Both the position numbers and the translations under genes were made by a program. Shown here piece after piece: positions 44,555 through 54,109 of a stretch of DNA of 64,000 nt. The stretch comes from [Eubacterium] siraeum. Lineage in GTDB: Bacteria; Bacillota; Clostridia; Oscillospirales; Ruminococcaceae. The stretch covers positions 434,001 to 498,000 of the forward strand of contig CP102281.1 of the NCBI GenBank assembly GCA_025150425.1, written 5' to 3'. The notes under the pieces were generated by a model. It did not search any database. It worked only from the letters and a program-made list of their open reading frames with translations, and had not been told where the DNA came from. How positions within the stretch are numbered: position 1 is the stretch's first letter; every line of letters begins with the position of its first letter.

Positions 44555-46741
44555 ATGCCGGCACCTAAAAGAAGAGGCAGACCGAGAAAAGAAGAATCTG
44601 CCGTAAAAAATACAAGCGAAAATAAAAAGACCACAGCTAAATCAGCCACAGCAAAGAAAACTACGGCAAAGAAGCCGTCAGCATCTGCTAAAAAGACGCT
44701 GAAACCGCAGGGAGATACGGTTTTTGCACTTGATATAGGCACAAGGACGGTCGTAGGCGTACTGGGCTATATGGACGGCGAAACCTTCCGTGTGACCGAT
44801 ACCGAGAGCGTTCCGCATCTGAAGCGTGCAATGATAGACGGACAGGTAGAGGATATTGAGCAGGTAGCAAAGGTAGCACGCACCGTAAAGGAAACGCTCG
44901 AGCAGAGAAACTCCATCAGGTTGACAGAGGTTTCTGTAGCCGCCGCAGGCCGTGCGCTCAAGACCTACCGTGTGTCGATGGATTTTGACGTTTCAGACAA
45001 GAACACTATCACAGCGGATATGATACGCACGATGGAGTGCGAAACAATACAGAAGGCGCAGAAAGGGATAGACGAGAAGTACAGCAACGAGGACGCTGTA
45101 TTCTACTGCGTAGGTCACTCGGTAGTGCATTATTACCTTGACGATTACGCAATGGTAAACCTTGAGGGGCATAAGGGCGACAAGGTCACTATAGAGCTTA
45201 TCGGTGCATTTCTGCCCGAGGTCGTAGTAGAGGGTCTGTATGCCGCTACAGATAAGACGGGGCTTAAGGTAAAGAGTATGACGCTCGAGCCTATCGCCGC
45301 AATGAACGTGATAATTCCGCCGGAGATACGGCTTATCAATATTGCTCTCGTGGATATAGGCGCAGGTACGTCTGATATTGCGATAGCCCGTGACGGCGCT
45401 ATAGTAGCCTATGCGATGGCAACTGTCGCAGGTGATGAGATAAGCGAGGATATTGTAAGGAAATTCTTCGTTGATTTCAATATGGCGGAGAGCATGAAAA
45501 TACAGGCGAGCGGCGACACGGACAGCATTACATACCGTGACATTTTCGGCAGGGAGCGGACAATATCTAAGGATGATTTCTTCGAGAAATGCAGTCCGTC
45601 CGTTGACAGCCTTGCGGATGTGATAAGCCAGACGGTATGTGACGCAAACGGGCAGAGCCCTGCCGCAATGTTCCTTATAGGCGGCGGAAGTATGGCTAAC
45701 GGCCTTGCGGACGCACTTGCGGACAAGCTCGGAATAGATCACGGAAGGGTCGCTGTAGGCGGTCAGGAATTTATGAAAAACGTTGATGTGGGCGACAGAA
45801 AGCTGGGTCCTGAGTATGTAACTCCTGTCGGCATTGCGGTCACAGCCTGCACCAATATGGCATATGATTTCTCGACCGTGACGCTAAACGGCGAGCAGGT
45901 AAGGGTGTTCAATACAAAGTCGCTCAGCGTATTTGAGCTTCTCGGCTCGGCAGGCTTCAAAACCTCTCAGATAATGGGTCACAGCGGCGCAGGACTTAAG
46001 TTCACTCTTAACGGCGAAACGAAGATGCTCAAAGGCACTGCGTTTATTCCTGCGGTAATCACTGTAAACGACAAGCCTGCCGCACTTACAACAAAGATAA
46101 AGCAGGGCGACAGCATAACGCTTACGCCTGCGGTGAACGGCGAAAACGCACACGCATTTATCCGTGATTATGCAGACAATATTTCAAGGGTAAGCGTCAT
46201 ATTCTGCGGTGAAAATGCGGTAGCCGGAAAACGTGCCTACGCAAACGGAAAAGAAGTCGGCAAGGACTATGAGATACAGCCGCTTGACAATATAGAGATA
46301 CACGACGCAAGAACGCTCGGAGCGTTCCTTATGCAGTACGGCGGAGATACGCAGACCGCAACCGTATATGTAAACGGCGAGGAAAAGCCCGAAAGCTATG
46401 TTCTTTGTGACGGGGATATACTGGGCTTTGATAAAGGCTCGTCTTCTGAAGCGGTACAAGCCGCCGCTGCCGCTGAGAGCGCATCGGGAGTGCAAACGGC
46501 TGAGGATATACAGACAGCGGAGCAGGGGAATTTTGTATCCGTAATCTTCAACGGTGTTCCGACCGATCTTCCCGAAAAGGAGAGCAAAACTCCGTATATG
46601 CTTATAGACCTGTTTGAAAGAGCGAATATTGACATTGAAAATCCCACACGCAGACTTGTGCTTACGGTAAACGGGAAAAGTGCGAAGTTCACCGACAAGA
46701 TACAGTCGGGCGACATTGTGGTAATAAAGCAGGAGGACTGA
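44555..46741 (+). CDS. FtsA/PilM-like actin-fold ATPase with AT-hook-like N-terminus
   Basis: The 728-residue protein begins with KRRGRPRKEE (residues 5-14), an AT-hook-like motif, then a Lys/Ala/Thr-rich linker to about residue 50. Residues 55-460 form an FtsA-type actin ATPase: phosphate-1 VFALDIGTRTVVGV, phosphate-2 IALVDIGAGTSDIAI and adenosine motif FLIGGGSMANGLADAL. The remaining 270 residues hold repeated beta-grasp-like segments (TVNDKPAALTTKIKQGDSIT; LTVNGKSAKFTDKIQSGDIV), unlike classical FtsA. A role in division or DNA/membrane organisation is inferred. The GH26-like gene follows after one base. Confidence 0.85.
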   Translation: MPAPKRRGRPRKEESAVKNTSENKKTTAKSATAKKTTAKKPSASAKKTLKPQGDTVFALDIGTRTVVGVLGYMDGETFRVTDTESVPHLKRAMIDGQVEDIEQVAKVARTVKETLEQRNSIRLTEVSVAAAGRALKTYRVSMDFDVSDKNTITADMIRTMECETIQKAQKGIDEKYSNEDAVFYCVGHSVVHYYLDDYAMVNLEGHKGDKVTIELIGAFLPEVVVEGLYAATDKTGLKVKSMTLEPIAAMNVIIPPEIRLINIALVDIGAGTSDIAIARDGAIVAYAMATVAGDEISEDIVRKFFVDFNMAESMKIQASGDTDSITYRDIFGRERTISKDDFFEKCSPSVDSLADVISQTVCDANGQSPAAMFLIGGGSMANGLADALADKLGIDHGRVAVGGQEFMKNVDVGDRKLGPEYVTPVGIAVTACTNMAYDFSTVTLNGEQVRVFNTKSLSVFELLGSAGFKTSQIMGHSGAGLKFTLNGETKMLKGTAFIPAVITVNDKPAALTTKIKQGDSITLTPAVNGENAHAFIRDYADNISRVSVIFCGENAVAGKRAYANGKEVGKDYEIQPLDNIEIHDARTLGAFLMQYGGDTQTATVYVNGEEKPESYVLCDGDILGFDKGSSSEAVQAAAAAESASGVQTAEDIQTAEQGNFVSVIFNGVPTDLPEKESKTPYMLIDLFERANIDIENPTRRLVLTVNGKSAKFTDKIQSGDIVVIKQED

Positions 46742-46742
46742 C

Positions 46743-48362
46743 TTGCATATCAGGAAACTAACGGCACTCACGCTTGCCGTCATAATGCTTGCCGGCTGTT
46801 CGGAAATCGACTATTCCTCAGTGACTTCCGATAACAGTGCGGATACCTCGTCAAACGGGGAAACATCTGTACCGCAGGCGAGTATTGTGACCGAAAATAA
46901 AACCAAAGAATACAAAATCAACAAATCAAATTTCAGCTATGTTCTTGAAGCGGAAAAGACGGAAGGAACAAAGCTGATCTCGGATGACAGAAAGTACAGC
47001 GGCGAGGGATATATCACAGTGGGCGCTTACAAATCGGTATCGTTTGATATGGAAGTGCCTTCGACACAGTTTTACGATATTGCGATAACCGCACTGTCCG
47101 ATGACGGCGGAAGTATCACTCTTATTGTTGACGGCGACAAGCAGATAAACAGCGAAAACGGCAGCTATAAGCGTATGAACGGCGAACTGTACGGAGCGTA
47201 TAACATAGTACAGAGCGATACGTTCGAGAGCCATTCGTTATGTCCTGTATATCTTACGCAGGGAACGCACAGGATAACACTCCAGACGGTAAAAAACAGC
47301 GTTTCTTTAGACAAGATAACTGTAAAGAACACAGAAAAAGCGGCCGATAAGCGTTACTCCCAGGCAGGAACGTGGATCTCGGGCAAGGATGTAAATACCG
47401 ACCGTATTGAACTTATGGATTATCTCAAAAGCATTTACGGCAGGAAAACGCTTACGGCGCAGGCCGTAACGCCTAACACGAATACCGAAATTGACGCAAT
47501 CGTAAAGAACACTGGACGGTTTCCTGCGATAAGAGCGAGTGATTTAAGATACTATACGGCAAGCGGTGCTAAGCTTGTGAAAAACAACACGGATATTCAG
47601 CTTTCACAGGAATGGGCTAAAAACGGCGGTATAGTGTCATACGCATGGTACTGGTATACGCCTATAGGAAAGACTACCTTCTACCGTGAAGAAAGCACAT
47701 TTGACATCGGTGCGGCTGTAAGCGACTATGAGGATCTGGCGGTAATGAATGAGGAATCGCTGGCACAGCTTCTTGAGGACGAAACAATATCGGAGGAATG
47801 CTATGCTGTGCTGTCGGATATGGACGCAATAGCAAAACAGCTATCCGTTCTCAAGGACAGTGGTGTTACGGTGCTTTTCCGACCGCTGCCTGCAAGCAGT
47901 GCGGGGCTGTACTGGTGGGAAAAGAACAGCAAGACTTATAAATGGCTGTGGCAGACTATGCACAGGAGATTTGACGAACTGTACGGGCTGTCAAACCTGC
48001 TGTGGATATACACGGCGGATATTGACCCTCAGATGTTCCCCGGTGACGATTATGTCGATATAGTCGGCTGTGACGTATATGACAATACCGATACCGCTCA
48101 TCTTGCGGCGATGTATGCAACGGATTCATTATCGCTGAACAAGCGTATGCTGGCACTCACGGAGTGTGCCGTATATCCGGACCCTGACATAATGGCAAGG
48201 GATAATGCAATGTGGCTGTGGACGGCTATGTGGAACGGTAAATATCTTATCAACGAAAGCGGAGAGCTGACGGGTGACTATATATCGGTAGAACAGCTGA
48301 AGAAATTCTACAATCACGAGGCTACTGTCACAAGGGACGAAATAGGAAAACAGAAAGAATAA
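46743..48362 (+). CDS. GH26-like lipoprotein with N-terminal carbohydrate-binding module, acid Glu missing
   Basis: The 539-residue protein starts at TTG 46743 after AGGAGG and has a lipoprotein signal (lipobox LAGC). Residues 50-200 look like a CBM35/CBM6 beta-sandwich (FSYVLEAEKTEGTKL ... HRITLQTVKN). Residues 215-520 match the GH26 mannanase barrel (GGIVSYAWYWYTPIG, VLFRPLPASSAGLYWWE, LLWIYTADID, ALTECAVYP). In active GH26 the acid/base lies in RPLHE; here it is RPLPA (Ala384). The nucleophile position is Glu474. It may bind glycan without cutting. Confidence 0.83.
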   Translation: MHIRKLTALTLAVIMLAGCSEIDYSSVTSDNSADTSSNGETSVPQASIVTENKTKEYKINKSNFSYVLEAEKTEGTKLISDDRKYSGEGYITVGAYKSVSFDMEVPSTQFYDIAITALSDDGGSITLIVDGDKQINSENGSYKRMNGELYGAYNIVQSDTFESHSLCPVYLTQGTHRITLQTVKNSVSLDKITVKNTEKAADKRYSQAGTWISGKDVNTDRIELMDYLKSIYGRKTLTAQAVTPNTNTEIDAIVKNTGRFPAIRASDLRYYTASGAKLVKNNTDIQLSQEWAKNGGIVSYAWYWYTPIGKTTFYREESTFDIGAAVSDYEDLAVMNEESLAQLLEDETISEECYAVLSDMDAIAKQLSVLKDSGVTVLFRPLPASSAGLYWWEKNSKTYKWLWQTMHRRFDELYGLSNLLWIYTADIDPQMFPGDDYVDIVGCDVYDNTDTAHLAAMYATDSLSLNKRMLALTECAVYPDPDIMARDNAMWLWTAMWNGKYLINESGELTGDYISVEQLKKFYNHEATVTRDEIGKQKE

Positions 48363-48378
48363 CAGGCGGTGAAACAAG

Positions 48379-49188
48379 GTGAGCGGAAAACAGAAGATAT
48401 ACGATAAGCTGATAAGCGGCAACGCTTCCGTGCAGAACCGTTATTTTTCCTTCGTTTCATCTCACGGCAGGCTTCACGGGATAATGCCCGCAGCGGCGTG
48501 GGGGTACGCATTGCTGTTATATCTTAAGTACAGCGTGTTTCATTTTTCCGACAGGAAATTCGGAGAATACTCGCTGTCGGCTGAGGAAACAGCGGAGCTT
48601 TTGTGTAAAGCAGATGTAGTATCGTTTGATATTTTCGATACGCTGATTTTCCGCAGTGTTTCACGAAAAGAGGTTTTCGACAATACGGGCAGAACGCTTG
48701 GCATAGAGAATTTCGGAAAAATCAGGGCTGACAGTGAAAATGAAGCAAGAAAAGAAAAGAAAGAGCCGTGCATAAATGATATTTATCGTATTATAGCCGT
48801 GAAAGCAGGGCTTACGGACAAAGCCGCCGAAGAAGCCGTGAAAGCCGAATGCAATGAGGAATTTTCGGTTTGCCGTGCCGACCCGTTCATGCTTGATGTG
48901 TACGGCAGGGTAATCTCCTGCGGAAAAACGGTTATTATCACGACCGATATGTATCTTACCGAAAGCGTTATCTCAAAGCTGCTTTGCGACAACGGGTTCA
49001 GCGGTTATGAAAAGCTGTTCGTTTCGTGCGAATACGGGTGCGGAAAAGCGGACGGAGGGCTGTATCGGATAATTAAAAACGAGTACGGCGGCAAGAGGAT
49101 CGTTCATATGGGGGATAATTATATGAGCGATGTTCTGACGGCAGGAAAAGCCGGGCTTGAAGCGGTGTATTATCGCAGAAAAGCATAA
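48379..49188 (+). CDS. HAD-superfamily hydrolase-like protein
   Basis: The 269-residue protein has HAD motif I SFDIFDTLIFR, motif II IITTDMYL, a motif III Lys in CGKADGGLY and motif IV HMGDNYMSDV, so the catalytic set appears complete. HAD proteins of this type occur in cell-surface polysaccharide clusters. Start is GTG with AGGCGGTG upstream. It lies in the same transcript as the GH26-like gene. The substrate is unknown. Confidence 0.85.
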   Translation: MSGKQKIYDKLISGNASVQNRYFSFVSSHGRLHGIMPAAAWGYALLLYLKYSVFHFSDRKFGEYSLSAEETAELLCKADVVSFDIFDTLIFRSVSRKEVFDNTGRTLGIENFGKIRADSENEARKEKKEPCINDIYRIIAVKAGLTDKAAEEAVKAECNEEFSVCRADPFMLDVYGRVISCGKTVIITTDMYLTESVISKLLCDNGFSGYEKLFVSCEYGCGKADGGLYRIIKNEYGGKRIVHMGDNYMSDVLTAGKAGLEAVYYRRKA

Positions 49189-49192
49189 ATAA

Positions 49193-49731
49193 AGTGAAAT
49201 CCGACAGGGTGTTCCTGTCGGATTTCGGTTTGTAGAAAAGTATGTTTTTTCAAAAAAGTGCTTGTCCTTAATCCCTATAAGAACGCTTAGTGGGCTTTGC
49301 AAGGATGCAGAGCCCACTAAGCATACACAGACGCTCGCCTTACGAAAATCGAGAGTGATAGTGCGGTTTTGGAAGGGTTGATATGGGCGAGGGTTGGTGT
49401 GACAATCCCTCCGTCTTGACGGCAGAAAAGTTTGGTGAATAAAAAAAGACGGACATATCGCAAGTAAAACGCAACAAGGCAACAATTTGTGCCTTGTCGT
49501 CAAGCCACCTCCCTTTGACAAGGGAGGCAAGTTTAGTGCGGGGCAAGGGATAGTGCGTTTTTTTGAAAGGTTATTGTCGGGCAGTTGTAATGATGTACTC
49601 ACGAAATTATTAATACTTTGTCGGTACGGAAAGTGTTTTAGGCGGTGTTGGTGATATGTTTAACAGTGCGGATTTAATAATAATCGGCTTTTCGACAGAG
49701 TGAAATCCGACAGGGTGTTCCTGTCGGATTT
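49193..49731 (+). repeat. Long palindrome-associated element, copy 5, with duplicated terminator
   Basis: A 473-bp element (49226-49698, minus orientation) is flanked by identical 33-bp sequences (49193-49225 and 49699-49731). Each contains the terminator stem AAATCCGACAGG/CCTGTCGGATTT; the right copy keeps a T-run. Ends are CGGTTTGTAGAAAAG and CTTTTCGACAG. Inside are a hairpin GCTTAGTGGGCT/AGCCCACTAAGC (49285, 49311) and a D-type repeat (49390-49530). No gene lies in the 547-bp gap. Confidence 0.85.
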
Positions 49732-49735
49732 GTTT

Positions 49736-50620
49736 TTATATGCCTTCAAAATCCCATTCGGGAGTATACTCGAAGGTAGCGCTTTCTTTATCCTGCGTGT
49801 AGCCGTCAAAGCCAAGCTGAGCGGCGTAATCGGTAACCGAGTTATATTCAAAAGTGGTAAGTCTTCTTGAAAGATTCTTTATTTCAAGGGCTTTTCCGCA
49901 AGGTGTGTACTGGCGCATAAGGCTTATCCTTATATTGCTTACAGGAACGGTGGCTTTAAGTATATCAAGCACCTTCATACTGTCGTGACGGCAACCGGGA
50001 AGTACGAGGTGGCGGACAAGAACGCCCTTTTTCATCATACCGTTTTCATCAAACTGCACTTTTCCTGTCTGCCTGTACATTTCCGCAATCGCCTTTACCG
50101 CAACGGAAGGGTAGTCGGGTGCGGAGGAATATTCACGGGCAAGGTCGGGCGAGGCATACTTGAAATCGGGCAGGTAAATGTCAATCAGCCCGTCAAGCAT
50201 TTTCAGCGTTTCTACCTTTTCGTATCCGCCGCAGTTATAAACTACCGGTATATGAAGCCGTGGCTTTATGCTTGTCAGCACTCCGGCTATAATATCGGCA
50301 TAATGAGTGGGTGTTACAAGGTCGATGTTATGCGCACCTTTTTCCTGAAGCTCAAGCATTATTTCTCCGAGCCTTTCCGGTGTTATTTCCTTGCCGAAGC
50401 CGTCACGGCTTATGGGCATATTCTGGCAGAATATACATTTCAGCGAACAGCCGGAAAAGAATATCGTTCCTGCGCCTCTGCCGTCCGTTCCGGAAATGCA
50501 CGGCTCTTCGCCGAAGTGGAGTGACGCTTTGGCTGTTTTAAGTCCTTTTACGGAGCAGGCACCTGTTGTTTTACTGCGGTCTATACGGCAGTTGCGTGGG
50601 CAAAGTGTACATAGTGGCAT
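49736..50620 (-). CDS. Radical SAM protein, PflA-like (COG1313)
   Basis: The 294-residue protein has an N-terminal Cys motif (CTLCPRNCRIDR), the radical SAM cluster GCSLKCIFCQN (CxxxCxxC type) and PDFKYASPDLAREYS. It resembles the anaerobic activase-like family without a known substrate. No glycyl radical enzyme gene is adjacent, so its target cannot be assigned. RBS is AAAGGAG. Confidence 0.9.
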   Translation of the reverse strand: MPLCTLCPRNCRIDRSKTTGACSVKGLKTAKASLHFGEEPCISGTDGRGAGTIFFSGCSLKCIFCQNMPISRDGFGKEITPERLGEIMLELQEKGAHNIDLVTPTHYADIIAGVLTSIKPRLHIPVVYNCGGYEKVETLKMLDGLIDIYLPDFKYASPDLAREYSSAPDYPSVAVKAIAEMYRQTGKVQFDENGMMKKGVLVRHLVLPGCRHDSMKVLDILKATVPVSNIRISLMRQYTPCGKALEIKNLSRRLTTFEYNSVTDYAAQLGFDGYTQDKESATFEYTPEWDFEGI

Positions 50621-50638
50621 ATTGTTCTCCTTTAAAAA

Positions 50639-51194
50639 ACCGCTCCTGTTACGGAGCGGTCAGGTCTGTAGAAATAGTGTTTTGCTTGAAGTGGTTCTGT
50701 TATATCATTCAGCTTAGACCACGATAGCAAGCTACCGATAGTTCTTTTTGTCGGACAGCACTTCTCGGGTTCGCTATTCCAATCAATGCACCTGTCAATA
50801 TGAAAGAGGGAGACAACCAAAGGGATCAGGACAAGGGACTTGACAGCCCCTCTCCCTGTCCCTTAGGTTTTCTCCCTCTTGCTCCCTCTTTCCTTACCCA
50901 TACCCACACCCCGTCGGGGTGTTAGTGAAGCTCGAATAACCACCTGAACATTGTACATCCTGTCAATTCAGGGACGCTTAACGCTACACGTCCGCATATT
51001 AGTACATATATCGCAGGTTAGTGGCGTTTTTTTTGAAAGGTCAATGTTAGAGCAGTTGCATTGATAAGGTCACGAAATTATTAACGCCTTGTCGGTACGG
51101 AAAGTGTTTCTGGCGGTGTCGGCGGTATATTATACGTTGCGATTTAATGATAAATCGGATTTTGACAAGCTGACCGCTCCTGTTACGGAGCGGT
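50639..51194 (-). repeat. Long palindrome-associated element, copy 6, with duplicated terminator
   Basis: A 512-bp element (50661-51172, minus orientation) has ends CAGGTCTGTAGAAA and the complement of CAGCTTGTCAAAA. It is flanked by identical 22-bp hairpins (50639-50660 and 51173-51194, stem ACCGCTCC/GGAGCGGT). The left copy keeps the T-run of the PpiC gene terminator (minus strand). About 120 bp at its right end match copy 5; its middle is unrelated. No gene is seen in 50621-51208. Confidence 0.85.
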
Positions 51195-51208
51195 CAATTA
51201 TCTGCATA

Positions 51209-52627
51209 TTATTCCGATGTTGCGGTACCGGAGGATGCTGCGGAGGAGGTTTCATTTTCGGCTTTACTGTCAGCCGAAGAACCGGAAGCATCGGACGATG
51301 TTTCTTCTTCCTTGGTGATGTTCAGCTTTTCGTAGTCATATTCGTAATTTACTGCACTGCGCCATTCCTCAAGTATAGCGTTGGTCTTTTCGCTCTGACG
51401 TGAGGTCAAAAGCTCTTGCCTTACGGTCTTCCTGTAATCGCTTAAGTCGCTGTCGGTAACCTTTGCATCGCTTACATACTTTACGATATAATATCCGCTG
51501 TCGGTGGGGATAAGTCCGCTTATATCGCCCGGCTTTTCAAGGGCGAAAACTGCATCGTAAAGCGCATCGGAAATAAGTCCCTTTGAGTTCAGTACGAGTA
51601 TCTGTTCGCCTGCGGTAGATTCGGAATATGCACTGCTGTATTCCTTTACCACTGCGTCAAAGTCTGCGCCATCTGCGGTAGCCTTTTTAAGTGCGGCATC
51701 AGCCTTTTCCTTTATCTCAGCTAACTTTTCGTCACGCTTCTTGTCGATCTCTGCGTCATCTGCGCCGCTCTCGTTTCTTGCGGCATTTATCTCGGCATAA
51801 TCCGAAGATGCAATGCCTACGGCTATATATTTGATATAACGTGCGTCTTCGGGTATCCATACCTTTTTGTACTCGGAGTCTGTGGCATAGCTTGAAGCAC
51901 TCTTTTCGTATGCCTGCTTAGCCTCTGCTTTGAGCTTTGTGATATAATCATCGACCTCAGAGTCGGATACGGTAATATCTTTAAGAAGGTAGTCGTTGAC
52001 TTTTTTCTGTATTGCCGTGTTGGTCTGCCACATCAGAAATGTATCCTCGGTAAGACCGAAGCCTGCAATATATTCATTGAAAAGCTCTTTTTCCTTTTCA
52101 AGAATCTTTTCGTCGTTGGCACTGTCCTCTGTGCCGGAGGTATCATCGGTGCTTATGCCGAGTGCGGTCTTCGCCTTTTTCTCGAATGAGGCGTACCAGT
52201 CGCTGAGATTCTTTGTATAGGCCTTTTCGACCTCAGCCATTTCTTCTTCGGTAAGCTGATCAAGTCCCAGCTCCTTGGCTTTTCTGAGTATCAGCTTTTC
52301 GTTGGTCAGCATATCTATTATATTCTTTCTGTACGACTGAGCGTAGGAGGCATAAGCGGAATTTGTTTCGTCAAGGCCGTAATTTGCTATGGTGAAGGAA
52401 TATTCGGGATAGAAATCCTTGAATTTGACCTGATAATATTCCTTTTCTTCATCCGAAAGCGAGTCTGAGGTGGCCCATGCCACGATGTCGTCGTCTTTTG
52501 CCGTCCAGATATTTTCCACACTTGTTGTGCCGCTGTCAGTACCTGATGTAAGAATGCTGTCGCTGCAGCCGGAGAACATCATTGTACAGGCGAGTATTGC
52601 GGCTGTCGCCGCTGTTCTTTTCTTCAT
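51209..52627 (-). CDS. PpiC-type peptidyl-prolyl isomerase lipoprotein (PrsA-like)
   Basis: The 472-residue protein has a lipoprotein signal (lipobox FSGC), a SurA-N-like helical region (residues 60-240) with Lys/Glu-rich helices, and a parvulin-like domain (about 265-410; ARYIKYIAVGI, DAVFALEKPGDISGLIPTDSGYYIVKYVS). The C-terminal tail is Ser/Glu-rich. It is likely an extracytoplasmic foldase. It has an AAGGAAGGAT site before the ATG. Confidence 0.88.
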   Translation of the reverse strand: MKKRTAATAAILACTMMFSGCSDSILTSGTDSGTTSVENIWTAKDDDIVAWATSDSLSDEEKEYYQVKFKDFYPEYSFTIANYGLDETNSAYASYAQSYRKNIIDMLTNEKLILRKAKELGLDQLTEEEMAEVEKAYTKNLSDWYASFEKKAKTALGISTDDTSGTEDSANDEKILEKEKELFNEYIAGFGLTEDTFLMWQTNTAIQKKVNDYLLKDITVSDSEVDDYITKLKAEAKQAYEKSASSYATDSEYKKVWIPEDARYIKYIAVGIASSDYAEINAARNESGADDAEIDKKRDEKLAEIKEKADAALKKATADGADFDAVVKEYSSAYSESTAGEQILVLNSKGLISDALYDAVFALEKPGDISGLIPTDSGYYIVKYVSDAKVTDSDLSDYRKTVRQELLTSRQSEKTNAILEEWRSAVNYEYDYEKLNITKEEETSSDASGSSADSKAENETSSAASSGTATSE

Positions 52628-52858
52628 TTTTATTAGATCCTTCCTTAAAATGTGCAGTAGGATATTTGTGTAAATTGCATAACGTACTGCTGTGACTATA
52701 TAAGTATATCACAAATTTTCAAAAAATCAAAACAAATTTTCGAAAAAGAGGGTGAATTTTTTGTGAAAATGTGTTATAATTATATCCGTTATAATGAGAT
52801 AGCTGTAAAATCGTATTTTATTGCTGTCTTTTCTGATTTTTCCGGAGGTAGATTTAAG

Positions 52859-54037
52859 TTGAAAAAGCTATCAAGATATATAAAAATACTGGCGCTTGCC
52901 TTGTCGGCGGTACTGACACTCTGCGCCTGCTCGGGCGACGGTGCAAGCTCGGGTGAAAGCTCATCGGCACCTGACTATTCGCTTGATACATCCGCCAAGG
53001 TCGGATATGTATACAATGAAGAAATATCAAGGGACAACATGACATATATGTTTGAGAAAAGCCGTAAAGATATTGAAACGGCGCTCGGCCTTGAAACCTG
53101 TTATGTGGACGGCGTTGCGGTGTCGCAGTTTGAAAATGCCGTAAAAGCGCTCAAAAACGAGGGTTGCAGTATCATAGTATCGGCATCGCACGTTTTTGCA
53201 AACTCGGCGCTCAGCTATGCGAAAAAGGATAAGGACGTGTATATACTGAGCTACGGCGGCACGGCATCGCTCACGAACCTTACAACGTTCCGGCCGAAGC
53301 TGTATCAGCCTGCGTTCGTCTGCGGAACGGTAGCGGCTTGGAATTCTTCATCGCACAAGATAGGAATAGTCGCAGACGATCTTATGTACTGCTCAAACGG
53401 TGTTATAAACGCATTTATCCTCGGAATACAGCAGATATACAAGGAACGTGAAACGGATGTCGAAATAATCTATGCGGAAACCAAAGCACAGACGGAAACT
53501 GCGGTAAATACGCTTGAGGGCAAGGGCTGTGATGTAATATTCTCGTATCAGTCGGATGATTACTGTATGTACTACTGCGATTCAATCGGAATGAGGTCGA
53601 TAGGCTTTACAAACGATATGGCTTATTCGGCTCCGAAATACGGGCTTGTAGGGTATTATCTCAACTGGGCTACGTTTATCACGGACACGGTGAGAACCTG
53701 CATAAACGATAACTTTATGGCGGAGGTTTATGTCGGAGGCTTCAGTGAAGCGTTTGTGAAGCTGACACCTTATTCTGCCGCCTGCAAGAAGGAAACGCTC
53801 ACCATAGCGGATACTCTTTATGACTATGTAAAGAAAGGCAAGGCGAAGATATTCGAGGGCGAAATCCGTGACAAGGACGGCCTTGCAAGAGTGGGTACGG
53901 GAGCAACGCTTGACGATATGAAGGTGCTGGCGATGGATTATCTTGTTTACGGAGTAACGTATATAGATAATATTATCGACCCTGTGCCGAATCCCACAAC
54001 ATCAGACCTTATAGTGAAGAAGGAGTATGTTTCGTGA
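52859..54037 (+). CDS. Second BMP-family lipoprotein (PnrA-like)
   Basis: The 392-residue protein has a lipoprotein signal (lipobox CACS), then the BMP fold (AKVGYVYNEEISRDNMTYM, GCSIIVSASHVFANSALSY, YGLVGYYLNWATFITDTVRT). I start at TTG 52859 with CCGGAGGT upstream, not the longer frame at 52763. No transporter genes are adjacent, so it may share the ABC system at 5031-8571 or act as a sensor. A TATAAT at 52775-52780 may be its -10 box. Confidence 0.88.
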   Translation: MKKLSRYIKILALALSAVLTLCACSGDGASSGESSSAPDYSLDTSAKVGYVYNEEISRDNMTYMFEKSRKDIETALGLETCYVDGVAVSQFENAVKALKNEGCSIIVSASHVFANSALSYAKKDKDVYILSYGGTASLTNLTTFRPKLYQPAFVCGTVAAWNSSSHKIGIVADDLMYCSNGVINAFILGIQQIYKERETDVEIIYAETKAQTETAVNTLEGKGCDVIFSYQSDDYCMYYCDSIGMRSIGFTNDMAYSAPKYGLVGYYLNWATFITDTVRTCINDNFMAEVYVGGFSEAFVKLTPYSAACKKETLTIADTLYDYVKKGKAKIFEGEIRDKDGLARVGTGATLDDMKVLAMDYLVYGVTYIDNIIDPVPNPTTSDLIVKKEYVS

Positions 54038-54109
54038 GGCGGAAGGTGCTGTGACAGAAAGCCGATAAGGGCTGAGGCGGTGTGGATGCCGGGAGATTCT
54101 GATAAATTA

